Source: Sphingobacterium psychroaquaticum (GTDB lineage Bacteria; Bacteroidota; Bacteroidia; Sphingobacteriales; Sphingobacteriaceae). Taken from it: a DNA stretch of 64,000 bases. Positions 27,436 through 39,530 of this stretch are shown piece by piece (positions within the stretch are counted from its first letter, which is position 1; each line of letters starts with the position of its first letter). Made by a program: the position numbers and the translations under genes. The notes beneath the pieces were generated by a model that saw nothing but the letters and a program-made list of their open reading frames with translations, did no database searches and was not told the origin of the DNA. The stretch is taken from positions 271,707 through 335,706 of the forward strand of contig NZ_FXAU01000002.1 of NCBI RefSeq assembly GCF_900177625.1, in the 5' to 3' direction.

Positions 27436-28605
27436 TTAGGAAGAGCGAATAATCCCCAATTCTAATCCCCGCAATTCGGCCAATCCACGTAGTCTTCCAA
27501 TAGCCGAATAGCCCGGAAAAGTCTCTTTATGTAAATCATCCAACATCTGATGGCCATGGTCAGGTCGAAACGGAATAGGCACATCTCGCTTTTGATTTTC
27601 AGCGACCAACTCTTTCATCACCGCATACATATCAACATCCCCATCCAAATGATCAGCTTCATAGAAGCTACCCAACACATCGCGCTTTACATTTCTTAAA
27701 TGCGCAAAATGAACACGATCTTTAACTTGTCGAAACATATCAGGAAGGTCATTCATTGGTCCTGCACCAAGTGAACCCGTACAAAAACAAATCCCATTAA
27801 ATGGCTTATCAACACCTTGAAGAATATATAATAGGTCTGATAGGTTACTCGCTATTCGAGGTAATCCCAATATGGGATATGGTGGATCATCAGGATGAAT
27901 TGTCATCTTTATACCAAGCTCCTCACAAACACCGGCAATAGCCGACAAGAAGAAAAGAAGATTGTCCCGCAGTCCTTCGAAACCAATTTTTTGATAGACC
28001 TCAATACTATTTTTAAGATCAAGCAAAGACGCATCCTTCTCTCCGGGAATGCCCATAAGGACATTATTTTTCAATGCTTTTTTATCGGCCTCCACAAAAG
28101 AACTGTATTTCTCCTGTGCCTGCTCTACAACAGCTTCTGGATAGGAATCCCTTGCGTCAGGTCTTTCGAGGATAAAAATATCAAAGATAGCCAGATCGAT
28201 CCAATTGAAGTAAAGTGCTTTTGAACCGTCGGTCATCGTCAAATCAAGCGCCGTCCGCGTCCAGTCGAGGACCGGCATAAAGTTGTAACAAACAGTCTTT
28301 ATACCACAGGCCCCAAGATTGCGTAAACTCTGTTTATAGTTTTCGAGGTAATGTGTAACATTTCCTGAACGCGTCTTAATTGCTTCGTGCACGGTCACAC
28401 TTTCTACCACCGACCAGCGTAACCCAGCCTCTTCAATGATACGTTTTCGCTCCATTATATCAGCTATCGGCCATATCTCCCCATGCGGAATATGATGTAA
28501 TGCCGTGACTACACCAGTCGCGCCTGCTTGCTTGATATCTTGTAATGTTACAGGATCATTGGGACCGTACCAACGCCATGTTTGTTCTAAGAAAAGTTTC
28601 CCCAT
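27436..28605 (-). CDS. uxuA: Mannonate dehydratase
   Basis: 389 residues from the ATG at 28605 (MGKLFLEQTWRWYGPNDPVTL, the canonical start); this ATG overlaps the stop of the preceding gene as TAATG. UxuA dehydrates D-mannonate to 2-keto-3-deoxygluconate. Family segments include GVVTALHHIPHGEIW, HPDDPPYPILGLPRI, CFCTGSLGAGPMNDL, HFAHLRNV and PFRPDHGHQML, which supply the metal ligands. Its neighbours provide the steps before and after it. Confidence 0.94.
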   Translation of the reverse strand: MGKLFLEQTWRWYGPNDPVTLQDIKQAGATGVVTALHHIPHGEIWPIADIMERKRIIEEAGLRWSVVESVTVHEAIKTRSGNVTHYLENYKQSLRNLGACGIKTVCYNFMPVLDWTRTALDLTMTDGSKALYFNWIDLAIFDIFILERPDARDSYPEAVVEQAQEKYSSFVEADKKALKNNVLMGIPGEKDASLLDLKNSIEVYQKIGFEGLRDNLLFFLSAIAGVCEELGIKMTIHPDDPPYPILGLPRIASNLSDLLYILQGVDKPFNGICFCTGSLGAGPMNDLPDMFRQVKDRVHFAHLRNVKRDVLGSFYEADHLDGDVDMYAVMKELVAENQKRDVPIPFRPDHGHQMLDDLHKETFPGYSAIGRLRGLAELRGLELGIIRSS

Positions 28606-29426
28606 TATACACCAGTCCATGCATTAAAACCACCATCCACAAAAACTGTCTCCCCCGATATAAAGCTTGCAGCATCACTCAGAAGATAAATTAACGTCCC
28701 CTCCAATTCGGATGGATCACCTAAACGCGAAAATGGAGTCCCATTAACAATACGTTGCGCACGATCCGTATAGCTGCCGTCTTCTTTTGTTAGTAAAGAA
28801 CGATTCTGCTCCGTCAAAAATACCCCCGGTGCAATAGCATTTACACGAACCTTGTCCGAATAACGTAAAGCCAATTCAGCAGCCATCCATTTGGTAAAAC
28901 CATCAATACCGTGCTTCGCAACGGTATAGCCGAGCACCCGTGTAAAAGGTCTTTTGGCAGTCAATGAAGAAATATTCACGATTGCGCCACTCCCCCGCTT
29001 GGCGATTACCTCGCCTAAAACTAGCGTGGGAATAATCGTTCCATATAAATTAAGCTCAATTGCCTTAATAGTATCCGAAATCTTATTATCGAAAAGATCC
29101 TGATCCGGCCCAATAGTTGCCCCAGGGATGTTACCACCCGCCGCGTTGACCAAGCCATCTATCGTTCCCCATTTACGCAGGATAACATCCTTTGCCAATA
29201 TCATGGACTGTTCATCCATCACATCGGCAACAACGGCAATAGCTTCCGCTCCATACGATTCCGCTAACCGGACCCGTTCTAACGCCTTTTCTTCACTTCG
29301 CCCAATAATACACAACTTAGCACCCGCCTCGGCGATCGCCTTTACAAAAGATCCCCCCAAAACGCCCGTTCCGCCGGTGATCACGATAACTTTCCCTTTT
29401 AAAGAGAAACGCTCTAAAACATTCAT
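28605..29426 (-). CDS. uxuB: SDR-family D-mannonate oxidoreductase (fructuronate reductase, UxuB/YjmF type)
   Basis: 273 residues from the ATG at 29426 (MNVLERFSLKGKVIVITGGT). It is a short-chain dehydrogenase: nucleotide motif TGGTGVLG at 17-24, NAAGG, catalytic Ser in VNISSL and YTVAKHG with Tyr and Lys. In this context it should reduce D-fructuronate to D-mannonate, as the SDR-type UxuB does in B. subtilis and others; it is unrelated to the long-chain E. coli UxuB. First gene of the minus-strand hexuronate operon, coupled to uxuA by a one-base overlap. The exact substrate is inferred from context. Confidence 0.85.
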   Translation of the reverse strand: MNVLERFSLKGKVIVITGGTGVLGGSFVKAIAEAGAKLCIIGRSEEKALERVRLAESYGAEAIAVVADVMDEQSMILAKDVILRKWGTIDGLVNAAGGNIPGATIGPDQDLFDNKISDTIKAIELNLYGTIIPTLVLGEVIAKRGSGAIVNISSLTAKRPFTRVLGYTVAKHGIDGFTKWMAAELALRYSDKVRVNAIAPGVFLTEQNRSLLTKEDGSYTDRAQRIVNGTPFSRLGDPSELEGTLIYLLSDAASFISGETVFVDGGFNAWTGV

Positions 29427-29499
29427 TTTGATAACACAGTTTATAATACCCAATAATACTTATTTTCTGTGGGCACAACGAATTTTCGCCTAATAATCA

Positions 29500-29515
29500 A
29501 CGATAACGATTGCGT
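29500..29515. promoter_or_regulatory. Candidate LacI-family operator in the divergent hexuronate spacer
   Basis: ACGATAACGATTGCGT is an imperfect palindrome around a central CG (5 of 8 positions pair), the layout of LacI-family operators. It lies 74 bases upstream of the uxuB start and 65 upstream of kdgK, so one site could control both directions. Confidence 0.45.
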
Positions 29516-29579
29516 AAAAACGAAAGCCTCAAATAGAGAAAATTAAAGTAACTTAAAGCCATTAAACCGAAAACTCAGT

Positions 29580-30572
29580 ATGAAAAAGATTCTTGCATTT
29601 GGCGAAATCCTTATCCGGCAGCAAAGTGTTGGTACAAGCTTTTTCGAAGCAGAAAATAATTTTTTATCTATTTACCCTGGTGGCTCAGAAGCCAATGTCG
29701 CAACCGCATTGGCACAGATGGATAATGCCGTGAGCTATGTAAGTGCTTTTCCCGAAAATGCATTGTCGAACGAGATTATTGATATCTTGAAGAAGTATGG
29801 CGTAGATACTGCTAAAACACTTTTCAAGGGTGATCGCATAGGAACCTATCTCCTACTGTCAGCAAATGGTTTATCCAAAGGAGAAGTCATCTACGATCGA
29901 AAGTACTCCAGTTTCAGCCAACTAACCCGCGCAGATATCGATATAGACGATCTCCTACAAGATGTAGATTGGTTACACTGGACAGCCTTGACCCCCGCAT
30001 TAAATGAAAACCTCACGCTAGTGATGCAACAGATACTACAGGCCGCAAAGGAAAGAGGAATCATAATCTCCGTAGACCTAAATTATCGAAACAAGTTATG
30101 GCAATATGGTGTGGAACCATTGGAGGTAATGCCAACGCTCATATCGTATTGTGATGTGATAATGGGTAATATTTGGGCCGCTAACAAAATGTTGGGAACC
30201 CAAGTGGATAGCAACCTAGACCGCTACACATCGAAAGAGACATATATGAAAGCCGCTCAACAGTCGGCAAATGAAATATTTCAAAAATTCACAACCTGTA
30301 AACATATCGCTTATACGTTCCGCTTTATGGATAACCCGACACATAATCTTTTTTACGGAACATACCATACAAGAGAAAACCATACCGTATCCGCAACACA
30401 TGAGACCAACGCGGTAATCGATCGGATCGGAAGCGGCGACGCCTTTATGGCCGGTTTTATACACGCGCTTCGACACAAGATGACGCCCCAGCAAATCGTC
30501 GATACAGCCACCGGAGCAGGCTTTCAAAAGCTATTCGTAAAAGGTGATTTTGGAAATGGAAAAATAGACTAA
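29580..30572 (+). CDS. kdgK: 2-keto-3-deoxygluconate kinase
   Basis: 330 residues, PfkB/ribokinase family. It phosphorylates KDG to KDPG with ATP. Visible marks are GEILIRQQ at the N-terminus, YPGGSEANVATALAQM for sugar binding, and the C-terminal signature DRIGSGDAFMAGFIHAL with the catalytic Asp. Its substrate is assigned from position between uxuA/uxuB and KDPG aldolase. The aldolase gene starts one base after its stop codon. Confidence 0.9.
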   Translation: MKKILAFGEILIRQQSVGTSFFEAENNFLSIYPGGSEANVATALAQMDNAVSYVSAFPENALSNEIIDILKKYGVDTAKTLFKGDRIGTYLLLSANGLSKGEVIYDRKYSSFSQLTRADIDIDDLLQDVDWLHWTALTPALNENLTLVMQQILQAAKERGIIISVDLNYRNKLWQYGVEPLEVMPTLISYCDVIMGNIWAANKMLGTQVDSNLDRYTSKETYMKAAQQSANEIFQKFTTCKHIAYTFRFMDNPTHNLFYGTYHTRENHTVSATHETNAVIDRIGSGDAFMAGFIHALRHKMTPQQIVDTATGAGFQKLFVKGDFGNGKID

Positions 30573-30573
30573 C

Positions 30574-31221
30574 ATGGAAAATATACTGAACCACATTAAA
30601 ACATATCCCGCGATTCCCGTTTTTTATCACGACGATCTGGAGACCTGTATTGCGGTTGTAGATGCATGCTACCGTGGCGGGATACGCGTATTTGAATTCG
30701 TACACCGTGGAGAAAAAGCAGTCGAAAATTTTGAAGCATTATTGGCGTATAAAAAGAAACACCTGATCGACTTAAAACTAGGCATCGGAACCATTAAGAC
30801 CCCCGAGTTAGCGAAAACATACGTTAAACTTGGTGCTGAATTTATTGTGAGTCCTGTCATCGTACCCGCTATCGCAAAAGAAACACTGGAAAAAGGTATT
30901 CTTTGGATTCCAGGCTGTATGACGCCAACTGAAATCGCGCAAGCGGAAGCAGTACAAGCTCCTTTAATAAAATTGTTTCCGGGTGATACATTAGGACCCA
31001 ACTTCTTAAAATCCATCAAGCCACTCTTCCCGAATACCAAATTTATGCCAACCGGTGGGGTTGATGTGGAGGAAAACAATATTGACGCATGGTTCAAAGC
31101 GGGGGTATACGCTGTAGGACTCGGGTCCAAACTGTTTCAAGCACCTCCAGATGCGACAAACGACGAGTGGTTGTCTGAGCGCTGCAAATTACTCCTATCT
31201 TGGGTACAAAAAAAAGGTTAG
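30574..31221 (+). CDS. eda: KDPG aldolase (2-keto-3-deoxy-6-phosphogluconate aldolase)
   Basis: 215 residues, class I TIM-barrel aldolase. It splits KDPG into pyruvate and glyceraldehyde-3-phosphate, completing the hexuronate pathway. The Schiff-base lysine lies in PLIKLFPGDTLGPNFLKSI; LGIGTIKT, IPGCMTPTEIAQA and MPTGGVDVEENNIDAW form the substrate pocket. It overlaps a strong bidirectional hairpin at its stop codon. Confidence 0.93.
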   Translation: MENILNHIKTYPAIPVFYHDDLETCIAVVDACYRGGIRVFEFVHRGEKAVENFEALLAYKKKHLIDLKLGIGTIKTPELAKTYVKLGAEFIVSPVIVPAIAKETLEKGILWIPGCMTPTEIAQAEAVQAPLIKLFPGDTLGPNFLKSIKPLFPNTKFMPTGGVDVEENNIDAWFKAGVYAVGLGSKLFQAPPDATNDEWLSERCKLLLSWVQKKG

Positions 31222-31240
31222 TGCTTGCGCACTAACCTTT
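31211..31240. terminator. Bidirectional terminator for eda and rpoC
   Basis: A perfect 13-bp stem, AAAAGGTTAGTGC with GCACTAACCTTTT around a TTGC loop, is followed by T runs on both strands. It includes the eda stop codon and lies 22 bases beyond the rpoC stop. Confidence 0.92.
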
Positions 31241-31262
31241 TTTATTAAATAGTATCGTCTAA

Positions 31263-34200
31263 TTAATCTTCTTCTTTAGAAGCTAACAATTGATCGTACT
31301 CTTCGCGAGAACCTACGATGATACTTCCGTACTCACGTAAACCAGTACCTGAAGGAATCAAGTGACCAACAATTACGTTTTCTTTCAAGCCTAACAAGTC
31401 ATCACGTTTACCTGCGATAGCGGCCTCGTTCAACACTTTCGTAGTTTCCTGGAAGGAAGCTGCTGAAATGAACGATTTCGTACCTAAAGAGGCTCTTGTA
31501 ATACCTTGTAACAATGGACTCGAAGTTGCAGGAATAGCATCACGCACTTCTACTGTTTTTTGATCCTGACGTCTCAAAGTAGAATTCTCTTCACGTAACT
31601 TACGCAACGTTACAATCTGTCCTGGACGAAGGGTTGTAGAATCACCTGCATCAACAACAACTTTCTTGTCGAACAACGAATCGTTCTCGATCATGAAGTC
31701 CCATTTGTTAGCAGCTTCTTTCTCTAAGAAACGTGTATCTCCTGGATCCTCGATATTCACTTTCTGCATCATTTGGTGAACGATGGTTTCAAAGTGTTTA
31801 TCATTGATTTTTACCCCTTGCAAGCGGTAAACCTCTTGGATACCATTAACGATATACTCTTGAACCGCTGCAGGGCCTTTGATCGAAAGGATATCAGAAG
31901 GTGAAATCGAACCATCAGATAATGGCATACCCGCTTTCACGAAGTCATTATCCTGTACTAGGATGTGTTTAGAAAGTGGAACCAAGTATTTCTTGATCTG
32001 TCCATCTCTAGACTCGATCGAAATCTCACGATTACCACGTTTAACGCCACCTAAGGTTACCACACCATCAATCTCTGTTACAACAGCTGGGTTAGAAGGG
32101 TTACGCGCTTCGAATAATTCCGTTACACGTGGTAAACCACCTGTAATATCTCGGGTCTTACCTGTCGCACGAGGAATCTTAACTAAGATCGTACCTTCTT
32201 TGATTTTCTGACCATCCTGAACCGAAACGTGCGCCCCTACAGGAATGTTGTATGAACGTAACGCATCGCCTGTTAGATCTGTAATTTTGATCGTCGGGTT
32301 TTTCGTTTTATCACGAGTCTCGATAATAACCTTCTCTTTGTGACCTGTCTGATCATCAGATTCGTCACGGAAGGTTACACCTTCGATAATCGCCTCAAAT
32401 TCAATCTTACCTGCAAACTCAGAGATAATAACAGCGTTATATGGATCCCAGTCAACAAGAAGCTTTCCTTTTTCAACTTTATCACCTTCATTTACATACA
32501 AGTTAGCTCCGTAAGGAATAACTTGTGTATAAAGAACTTTCTTATCATCATTTACGATACGAAGCTCGCCAGAACGACCAATTACCGCTTGGTAAGGGCC
32601 ATCTTCGCCTTCTTTCGCAACCGTACGAACGTTTTCAAATTCGATTTTACCTTCATACTTCGCCACGATACTAGAGTCGGCCGCAATGTTAGAGGCCGTA
32701 CCACCCACGTGGAAAGTACGAAGTGTAAGCTGTGTACCTGGCTCACCGACAGACTGTGCTGCAATAACACCAACCGCTTCTCCAAGTTGTACACGTTTAC
32801 CAGACGCCAAGTTACGTCCGTAACAGGAAGCACAAACACCACGCTTAGACTCACATGTCAATACCGAACGAATTTCGATACCTTCAATACCAGCCGCTTC
32901 GATAGCTGCTGCAATCTCCTCATCGATCTCGCCATTCGCAGCAACGATAAGTTCGTCTGTCTCCGGGTGAACAACATCATTTAGAGGCGTACGACCTAAG
33001 ATACGATCGAACAATGGTTCAACGATATCGTCGTTCTCTTTAAGTGCAGACTTATAGATACCACGAAGACCGTTACAATCTTGTTCAACAACGATCATAT
33101 CTTGAGCAACGTCATGTAAACGACGAGTTAAGTAACCCGCATCGGCTGTTTTCAAGGCCGTATCGGCAAGACCTTTACGCGCACCGTGGGTAGAGATAAA
33201 GTACTCGAGTACCGATAGTCCTTCTTTAAAGTTGGACAAAATCGGGTTTTCGATAATCTCCCCGCCTGATGTACCAGATTTCTGTGGTTTAGCCATCAAA
33301 CCACGCATACCACAAAGCTGACGAATCTGCTCTTTGGAACCACGCGCTCCAGAATCCAACATCATGTATACCGAGTTGAAACCTTGATTATCGTTCGATA
33401 AAATATCCATTACGTGTGCCGTCAACTTGTTGTTGATACGCGTCCAGATATCGATAATCTGGTTGTAACGCTCGTTGTTCGTAATGAAACCCATGTTATA
33501 GTTGTTCATTACCTCATCAACCTCATTGGTCGCTTGTGCAATCAAATCAACTTTAGCAGCTGGGATATTTAAATCTTGCAAGTTGAACGACAAACCACCT
33601 TTGAAGGCTGTTTGGAATCCTAACTCTTTCATATCATCCAAGAACTGTGCAGCACGAGCCATACCCGTATTTTTCACAATCTCACCGATGACATTACGCA
33701 ACGATTTCTTAGTCAACAATTCGTCAATGAAGCCCATCTCCTCAGGAACAATCTGGTTAAAGATTACACGTCCTACTGTTGTTGGGATAATCGAATTAAC
33801 GATTTGTCCTTGTTTGTTTTTATTGTTTGTCTTAACCTTGATGTGGGCATGTAGATCAATCTGATTCTCATTCAAGGCAATGATTACCTCTTCAGCAGAA
33901 TAGAAAGTCATGTCCTCACCACGCACCTTACGGTCTGCAGTTGAACGACGGCCTTTAGTAATATAGTAAAGACCCAATACCATGTCTTGAGATGGTACCG
34001 TTACTGGAGAACCGTTAGCCGGGTTAAGAATGTTGTGCGAAGCAAGCATTAAGATTTGGGCTTCCAAAATTGCAGCATTACCTAAAGGTAAGTGAACCGC
34101 CATCTGGTCACCGTCAAAATCCGCGTTGAAGGCCGTACATACCAATGGGTGTAACTGAATTGCTTTACCCTCAACTAAGGTTGGTTGGAAAGCCTGGATA

Positions 34201-35540
34201 CCCAAACGGTGAAGCGTAGGTGCACGGTTTAATAACACTGGGTGTCCTTTCAATACATTCTCTAGGATATCCCATACAACCGGATCCTTACGGTCAACGA
34301 TTTTCTTAGCTGATTTTACAGTCTTTACGATACCTCTCTCAATCATCTTACGAATGATGAACGGTTTGTAAAGCTCCGCAGCCATATCTTTAGGAAGACC
34401 ACATTCGTGGAGCTTCAAGTGAGGTCCTACAACAATTACCGAACGTGCCGAGTAATCCACACGCTTACCAAGTAAGTTCTGACGGAAACGACCTTGCTTA
34501 CCTTTTAAGATATCGGATAATGATTTTAAAGCACGGTTACCTTCTGTCTTAACCGCATTTACTTTACGCGAGTTATCGAACAATGAATCTACCGCTTCTT
34601 GAAGCATACGCTTCTCGTTACGTAAGATTACCTCTGGTGCTTTAATCTCGATCAAACGCTTAAGACGGTTGTTACGGATAATTACACGACGGTATAAATC
34701 GTTCAAATCGGATGTAGCGAAACGACCACCATCCAAAGGCACCAATGGGCGCAACTCTGGTGGAATAATAGGAACGATCTTCACGATCATCCACTCCGGA
34801 CGGTTCTCGATACGTGTATTAGCACCACGGAATGCTTCCACCACGTGAAGACGCTTTAACGCCTCATTTTTACGCTGCTGCGAAGTTTCGTTCGCCGCTT
34901 GGTGACGCAAGTCGTATGATAACTGATCTAAATCAATACGTTTCAATAACTCTTCTAATGCCTCAGCACCCATCTTAGCGATGAATTTCTGTGGATCATT
35001 ATCATCCAAGTATTGGTTTTCTTTTGGTAACGTATCTAAGATATCTAGATATTCCTCTTCCGTTAAGAAGTCCATAAAGCTGATACCATCATCCTCTTTG
35101 ATACCGGCTTGGATAACCACATATCTTTCGTAGTAGATGATCATATCCAACTTCTTAGTTGGAAGACCTAGTAAATAACCAATCTTGTTCGGAAGCGAAC
35201 GGAAGTACCAAATGTGTGCTACAGGAACAACCAAGCTGATATGTCCCATACGCTCACGACGTACTTTCTTCTCTGTAACTTCAACACCACAACGGTCACA
35301 TACGATACCTTTATAACGGATACGCTTGTATTTACCACAGTGACATTCGTAGTCCTTTACAGGACCAAAAATACGCTCACAGAATAAACCATCACGCTCG
35401 GGTTTGTACGTACGGTAGTTGATCGTCTCTGGTTTCGTAACCTCACCGCTAGAACGCTCCAAAATTGTTTCTGGAGACGATAAGCTAATCGTAATCGATG
35501 TGAAGTTACTTTTAATTTTATTATCTTTTTTGTAAGACAT
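31263..35540 (-). CDS. rpoC: RNA polymerase beta' subunit
   Basis: 1425 residues. The catalytic Mg-binding NADFDGDQ is encoded at about 34107-34127. The N-terminal zinc site is [20 protein letters not shown], and the second zinc site is [13 protein letters not shown]. The bridge-helix/trigger-loop region ([16 protein letters not shown]) is intact. It is last in the rplKAJL-rpoBC operon, 73 bases after rpoB. The C-terminus is acidic (SKEED). Nothing unusual. Confidence 0.98.
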   Translation of the reverse strand: MSYKKDNKIKSNFTSITISLSSPETILERSSGEVTKPETINYRTYKPERDGLFCERIFGPVKDYECHCGKYKRIRYKGIVCDRCGVEVTEKKVRRERMGHISLVVPVAHIWYFRSLPNKIGYLLGLPTKKLDMIIYYERYVVIQAGIKEDDGISFMDFLTEEEYLDILDTLPKENQYLDDNDPQKFIAKMGAEALEELLKRIDLDQLSYDLRHQAANETSQQRKNEALKRLHVVEAFRGANTRIENRPEWMIVKIVPIIPPELRPLVPLDGGRFATSDLNDLYRRVIIRNNRLKRLIEIKAPEVILRNEKRMLQEAVDSLFDNSRKVNAVKTEGNRALKSLSDILKGKQGRFRQNLLGKRVDYSARSVIVVGPHLKLHECGLPKDMAAELYKPFIIRKMIERGIVKTVKSAKKIVDRKDPVVWDILENVLKGHPVLLNRAPTLHRLGIQAFQPTLVEGKAIQLHPLVCTAFNADFDGDQMAVHLPLGNAAILEAQILMLASHNILNPANGSPVTVPSQDMVLGLYYITKGRRSTADRKVRGEDMTFYSAEEVIIALNENQIDLHAHIKVKTNNKNKQGQIVNSIIPTTVGRVIFNQIVPEEMGFIDELLTKKSLRNVIGEIVKNTGMARAAQFLDDMKELGFQTAFKGGLSFNLQDLNIPAAKVDLIAQATNEVDEVMNNYNMGFITNNERYNQIIDIWTRINNKLTAHVMDILSNDNQGFNSVYMMLDSGARGSKEQIRQLCGMRGLMAKPQKSGTSGGEIIENPILSNFKEGLSVLEYFISTHGARKGLADTALKTADAGYLTRRLHDVAQDMIVVEQDCNGLRGIYKSALKENDDIVEPLFDRILGRTPLNDVVHPETDELIVAANGEIDEEIAAAIEAAGIEGIEIRSVLTCESKRGVCASCYGRNLASGKRVQLGEAVGVIAAQSVGEPGTQLTLRTFHVGGTASNIAADSSIVAKYEGKIEFENVRTVAKEGEDGPYQAVIGRSGELRIVNDDKKVLYTQVIPYGANLYVNEGDKVEKGKLLVDWDPYNAVIISEFAGKIEFEAIIEGVTFRDESDDQTGHKEKVIIETRDKTKNPTIKITDLTGDALRSYNIPVGAHVSVQDGQKIKEGTILVKIPRATGKTRDITGGLPRVTELFEARNPSNPAVVTEIDGVVTLGGVKRGNREISIESRDGQIKKYLVPLSKHILVQDNDFVKAGMPLSDGSISPSDILSIKGPAAVQEYIVNGIQEVYRLQGVKINDKHFETIVHQMMQKVNIEDPGDTRFLEKEAANKWDFMIENDSLFDKKVVVDAGDSTTLRPGQIVTLRKLREENSTLRRQDQKTVEVRDAIPATSSPLLQGITRASLGTKSFISAASFQETTKVLNEAAIAGKRDDLLGLKENVIVGHLIPSGTGLREYGSIIVGSREEYDQLLASKEED

Positions 35541-35576
35541 ACCTTATAAAAAGTTAAAGCTGTATGTAAAAGTCTA

Positions 35577-35596
35577 ACAAGTACATGCATACTTGT
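35577..35596 (-). other. Small hairpin in the rpoB-rpoC spacer
   Basis: ACAAGTA and TACTTGT form a 7-bp stem around CATGCA, itself palindromic. There is no T tract, so this is more likely an RNA structure or processing site than a terminator. Confidence 0.4.
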
Positions 35597-35613
35597 CAGA
35601 CCTATTACTTTTA

Positions 35614-38600
35614 TTAATCTAATGTGATATCTAAACCTAATCCGCGCAATTCGTGAACCAATACGTTGAAAGATTCAGGAACGGAAGGTGTCGGCAAGTT
35701 ATTGCCTTTCACGATCGCTTCGTAAGTTTTAGCACGACCCACAACATCATCGGACTTAACAGTCAAGATCTCTTGCAAGATGTTAGATGCACCGAATGCC
35801 TCAAGTGCCCAAACCTCCATCTCTCCGAAACGCTGACCACCAAATTGTGCCTTACCACCTAACGGTTGCTGCGTAATCAATGAGTATGGTCCGATTGAAC
35901 GTGCGTGCATCTTATCATCTACCATGTGACCTAATTTCAACATGTAGATAACACCCACGGTAGTCGGCTGATCGAAACGCTCACCAGTAAGACCGTTGTA
36001 CAAGTATGTTCTACCTGATTTTGGTAATTCTGCTTTCTCGATCCACTCTTCTACTTGTCCCATTTCGGCACCATCGAAGATTGGTGTAGCGAACTTCATA
36101 CCTAACTTCTGGCCAGCCCAACCTAAAACGGTTTCGTAAATCTGACCCAAGTTCATACGTGAAGGTACCCCTAGTGGATTCAAAACGATATCGACTGGTG
36201 TTCCGTCTGCTAAGAAAGGCATATCTTCATCACGTACAATACGTGCAACGATACCTTTGTTACCGTGACGACCCGCCATCTTATCACCTACTTTTAGTTT
36301 ACGCTTTTTAGCAACATAAACTTTAGCCATCTGAACAATACCTGAAGGAAGCTCATCACCGACTGAAATAGCGAATTTATCGCGTTTGAAAGCACCTAGC
36401 TCTTCATTAACTTTAATGTTATAGAAGTGTAGAGCCAATTTGATCAACTCGTTTTTATCGTCGTCTGTAGTCCATCCAGTTGGGTTGATGTGCGTATAAT
36501 CCAAATCCATAAGGATTTTTTGTGTGAACTTCGCTCCTTTAGGTACTAAAAGCTCTTTATACACATTGTATACACCTTGGCTCGTTTTACCATTTACAAC
36601 TGTAAATAATTTCTCAACCAAACGCTCTTTCAATGACTTCACCGCTCTATCGTGCGCTACTTCTAGTTTATCTAAAGCTTTTCTTTCAACTTCTTTAGAC
36701 ATTTTCTTCGCACGCGAGAACAATTTAGTGTCGATAACAACACCTTTCAATGATGGAGAAGCTTTCAAAGAAGCATCTTTCACATCACCTGCTTTATCAC
36801 CAAAGATCGCACGTAAAAGTTTCTCTTCCGGTGAAGGATCAGACTCTCCTTTTGGCGTAATCTTACCGATCAAGATATCACCACCATTAACTTCAGCACC
36901 AATACGGATAATACCGTTTTCGTCTAAGTCTTTAGTCGCTTCTTCTGATACGTTCGGGATATCAGCTGTTAATTCCTCCTCACCACGTTTGGTGTCACGT
37001 ACTTCTAATTCGAACTCTTCAATATGTAATGAAGTGAACAAATCTTGTGATACAACACGCTCAGAGATTACGATCGCATCCTCAAAGTTATATCCTTGCC
37101 AAGGCATGAACGCTACTTTTAAGTTACGACCTAATGCTAACTCACCATTTTCTGTCGCATAACCTTCACATAATACTTGACCTTTGAAAACTTTCTCGCC
37201 TTTGATAACGATTGGTTTCAAGTTGATACATGTATTCTGGTTGGTTTTCTTGAACTTAGTAAGAGTATATGTCTTGATATCATCATCAAACGAAACCAAA
37301 CGATCATCGTCTGTACGTTCGTAACGAATCTTAATTTCATTGGCATCTACATACTCCACAACACCATTACCTTCTGCGTTGATCAATGTACGTGAATCAG
37401 AAGCAACACGTCCTTCCAATCCTGTACCTACGATCGGTGCAGATGGGCGCAACAATGGCACCGCTTGGCGCTGCATGTTCGATCCCATCAAGGCACGGTT
37501 GGCATCATCATGCTCCAAGAAAGGAATCAATGAAGCCGCGATAGATGTAATTTGGTTTGGCGCAACGTCCATATAATCCAAACGCTCAGGCTCAATAATC
37601 GGGAAGTCACCCTCATATCTAGCTTTTACTTTTGGATCCTCAAAGTTACCTTTATCATCGTACTGTGCGTTTGCTTGTGCGATAGTTTTACCGTCTTCAT
37701 CTTCCGCAGATAGATAAACAACTGGCTGGTCAACAACGACTTTACCATCTTCTACCTTACGGTATGGTGTTTCGATGAAACCTAAGTTATTGATCTTCGC
37801 GTGTACCGCTAGAGAAGAAATCAAACCAATGTTTGGACCCTCTGGCGTTTCAATAGTACAAAGACGACCGTAGTGTGTGTAGTGAACGTCACGAACCTCG
37901 AAACCGGCACGCTCACGAGAAAGACCACCAGGACCTAAAGCTGACAGACGACGCTTGTGCGTAATCTCCGCCAATGGGTTGGTTTGGTCCATAAACTGAG
38001 ACAATTGGTTCGTTCCGAAGAAGGAGTTGATTACCGATGATAACGTACGCGCGTTAATCAAATCTGTAGGCGTGAATACCTCGTTATCACGAATATTCAT
38101 ACGCTCACGGATTGTACGAGCCATACGAGAAAGACCAACACCAAATTGAGCGTATAATTGCTCACCTACCGTACGTACACGACGATTCGATAAGTGGTCA
38201 ATATCATCCACCTCAGCCTTAGAGTTGATCAAGTTGATTAAGTACTTCACGATCGCGATAATATCTTCGCGCGTTAATACTTTTGTTTCATCAGGCGTAT
38301 CAAGTTTCAATTTACGGTTGATGCGGTAACGACCAACATCACCTAAATCGTAACGTTTATCCGAGAAGAACAAGCGTTCGATGATACCACGTGCTGTTTC
38401 TTCATCAGGTGGTTCCGCGTTACGCAATTGACGGTAGATATGCTCCACCGCTTCTTTTTCGGAGTTTGAAGTATCCTTCTGTAATGTATTATATATGATA
38501 GAGTAATCCGCGTTGTTCGAAGCATCTTCTTTTGCAAGAATGATAGATTTAACACCCGCGTCAATGATCAAGTCAATGTGATCTTCCTCTAAAACAGTTT

Positions 38601-39423
38601 CACGTTCTAAAATGATCTCATTTCTATCGATAGAAACCACTTCACCAGTGTCCTCATCAACGAAATCTTCGATCCATTTTTTCAATACCCTAGCCGCTAA
38701 ACGACGACCAACGTATTTCTTTAATCCCGATTTACTAACCTTAACCTCGTCTGCAAGATCAAATAATTCTAAGATATCTTTATCCGAATCGTAACCGATC
38801 GCACGTAATAAAGTAGTAACTGGGAATTTTTTCTTACGGTCGATGTAAGCATACATCACGTTGTTTACGTCTGTAGCAAACTCGATCCATGATCCTTTAA
38901 AAGGAATTACCCTTGCAGAATAAAGTTTAGTACCGTTTGTGTGTCTACTCTGACCAAAGAATACGCCAGGTGAGCGGTGTAACTGCGAAACGATTACGCG
39001 CTCGGCACCATTGATAACAAATGTACCTTTTGGTGTCATGTAAGGGATTGTTCCAAGATATACATCCTGTACAATGGTTTCGAAATCCTCGTGCTCCTCA
39101 TCATTACAAGACAACTTTAACTTAGCCTTCAATGGAACGCTATATGTGAGCCCTCGTTCAATACACTCTCGGATATCGTAACGCGGTGGATCAATAAAGT
39201 AATCCAAAAACTCCAGTACAAAGATGTTTCTTGAATCAGAAATAGGGAAGTTTTCTGCGAAAACCTTGAACAGCCCTTCCTGATGGCGGTTGTCAGAAGT
39301 AGTTTCAAGTTGAAAAAACTCCTTGAAAGATTGCAATTGCACGTCCAAGAAATCCGGATAATCGATTACCTTCTTACTTGTAGCAAAATTCACTCTTTCG
39401 TTTTGAATATTATTGTTTGCCAA
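35614..39423 (-). CDS. rpoB: RNA polymerase beta subunit
   Basis: 1269 residues. The rifampicin-pocket segment reads [33 protein letters not shown], with wild-type Asp, His and Ser at the positions equivalent to E. coli 516, 526 and 531, so rifampicin sensitivity is expected. [10 protein letters not shown] and the C-terminal clamp ([25 protein letters not shown]) are present. It is preceded by a 164-base spacer with two hairpins and no promoter box that I can see, so transcription probably reads through from rplL. Confidence 0.98.
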   Translation of the reverse strand: MANNNIQNERVNFATSKKVIDYPDFLDVQLQSFKEFFQLETTSDNRHQEGLFKVFAENFPISDSRNIFVLEFLDYFIDPPRYDIRECIERGLTYSVPLKAKLKLSCNDEEHEDFETIVQDVYLGTIPYMTPKGTFVINGAERVIVSQLHRSPGVFFGQSRHTNGTKLYSARVIPFKGSWIEFATDVNNVMYAYIDRKKKFPVTTLLRAIGYDSDKDILELFDLADEVKVSKSGLKKYVGRRLAARVLKKWIEDFVDEDTGEVVSIDRNEIILERETVLEEDHIDLIIDAGVKSIILAKEDASNNADYSIIYNTLQKDTSNSEKEAVEHIYRQLRNAEPPDEETARGIIERLFFSDKRYDLGDVGRYRINRKLKLDTPDETKVLTREDIIAIVKYLINLINSKAEVDDIDHLSNRRVRTVGEQLYAQFGVGLSRMARTIRERMNIRDNEVFTPTDLINARTLSSVINSFFGTNQLSQFMDQTNPLAEITHKRRLSALGPGGLSRERAGFEVRDVHYTHYGRLCTIETPEGPNIGLISSLAVHAKINNLGFIETPYRKVEDGKVVVDQPVVYLSAEDEDGKTIAQANAQYDDKGNFEDPKVKARYEGDFPIIEPERLDYMDVAPNQITSIAASLIPFLEHDDANRALMGSNMQRQAVPLLRPSAPIVGTGLEGRVASDSRTLINAEGNGVVEYVDANEIKIRYERTDDDRLVSFDDDIKTYTLTKFKKTNQNTCINLKPIVIKGEKVFKGQVLCEGYATENGELALGRNLKVAFMPWQGYNFEDAIVISERVVSQDLFTSLHIEEFELEVRDTKRGEEELTADIPNVSEEATKDLDENGIIRIGAEVNGGDILIGKITPKGESDPSPEEKLLRAIFGDKAGDVKDASLKASPSLKGVVIDTKLFSRAKKMSKEVERKALDKLEVAHDRAVKSLKERLVEKLFTVVNGKTSQGVYNVYKELLVPKGAKFTQKILMDLDYTHINPTGWTTDDDKNELIKLALHFYNIKVNEELGAFKRDKFAISVGDELPSGIVQMAKVYVAKKRKLKVGDKMAGRHGNKGIVARIVRDEDMPFLADGTPVDIVLNPLGVPSRMNLGQIYETVLGWAGQKLGMKFATPIFDGAEMGQVEEWIEKAELPKSGRTYLYNGLTGERFDQPTTVGVIYMLKLGHMVDDKMHARSIGPYSLITQQPLGGKAQFGGQRFGEMEVWALEAFGASNILQEILTVKSDDVVGRAKTYEAIVKGNNLPTPSVPESFNVLVHELRGLGLDITLD

Positions 39424-39480
39424 GGGAATAAGATTTTTAGTTTTAAAAAAACTGAGCTAACTATGCTGAAATCATGGTTT

Positions 39481-39506
39481 TGTCAAATGTCAGCACCCAT
39501 TTGACA
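39481..39506 (-). other. Second hairpin in the rplL-rpoB spacer
   Basis: A perfect 9-bp stem, TGTCAAATG with CATTTGACA around an 8-base loop. It lies 58 bases before rpoB and shares the TGTCAA/TTGACA word with the neighbouring hairpin. Confidence 0.6.
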
Positions 39507-39530
39507 CATGTAATAATATAAAACAGGAAT

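Noticed and set aside
32340..32984. A 214-codon open frame on the plus strand within rpoC.
   Set aside because: Antisense shadow of rpoC with no motif, promoter or ribosome-binding context.
36524..37162. A 212-codon open frame on the plus strand within rpoB.
   Set aside because: Antisense shadow of a highly conserved gene; composition follows rpoB codons and no domain is recognisable.
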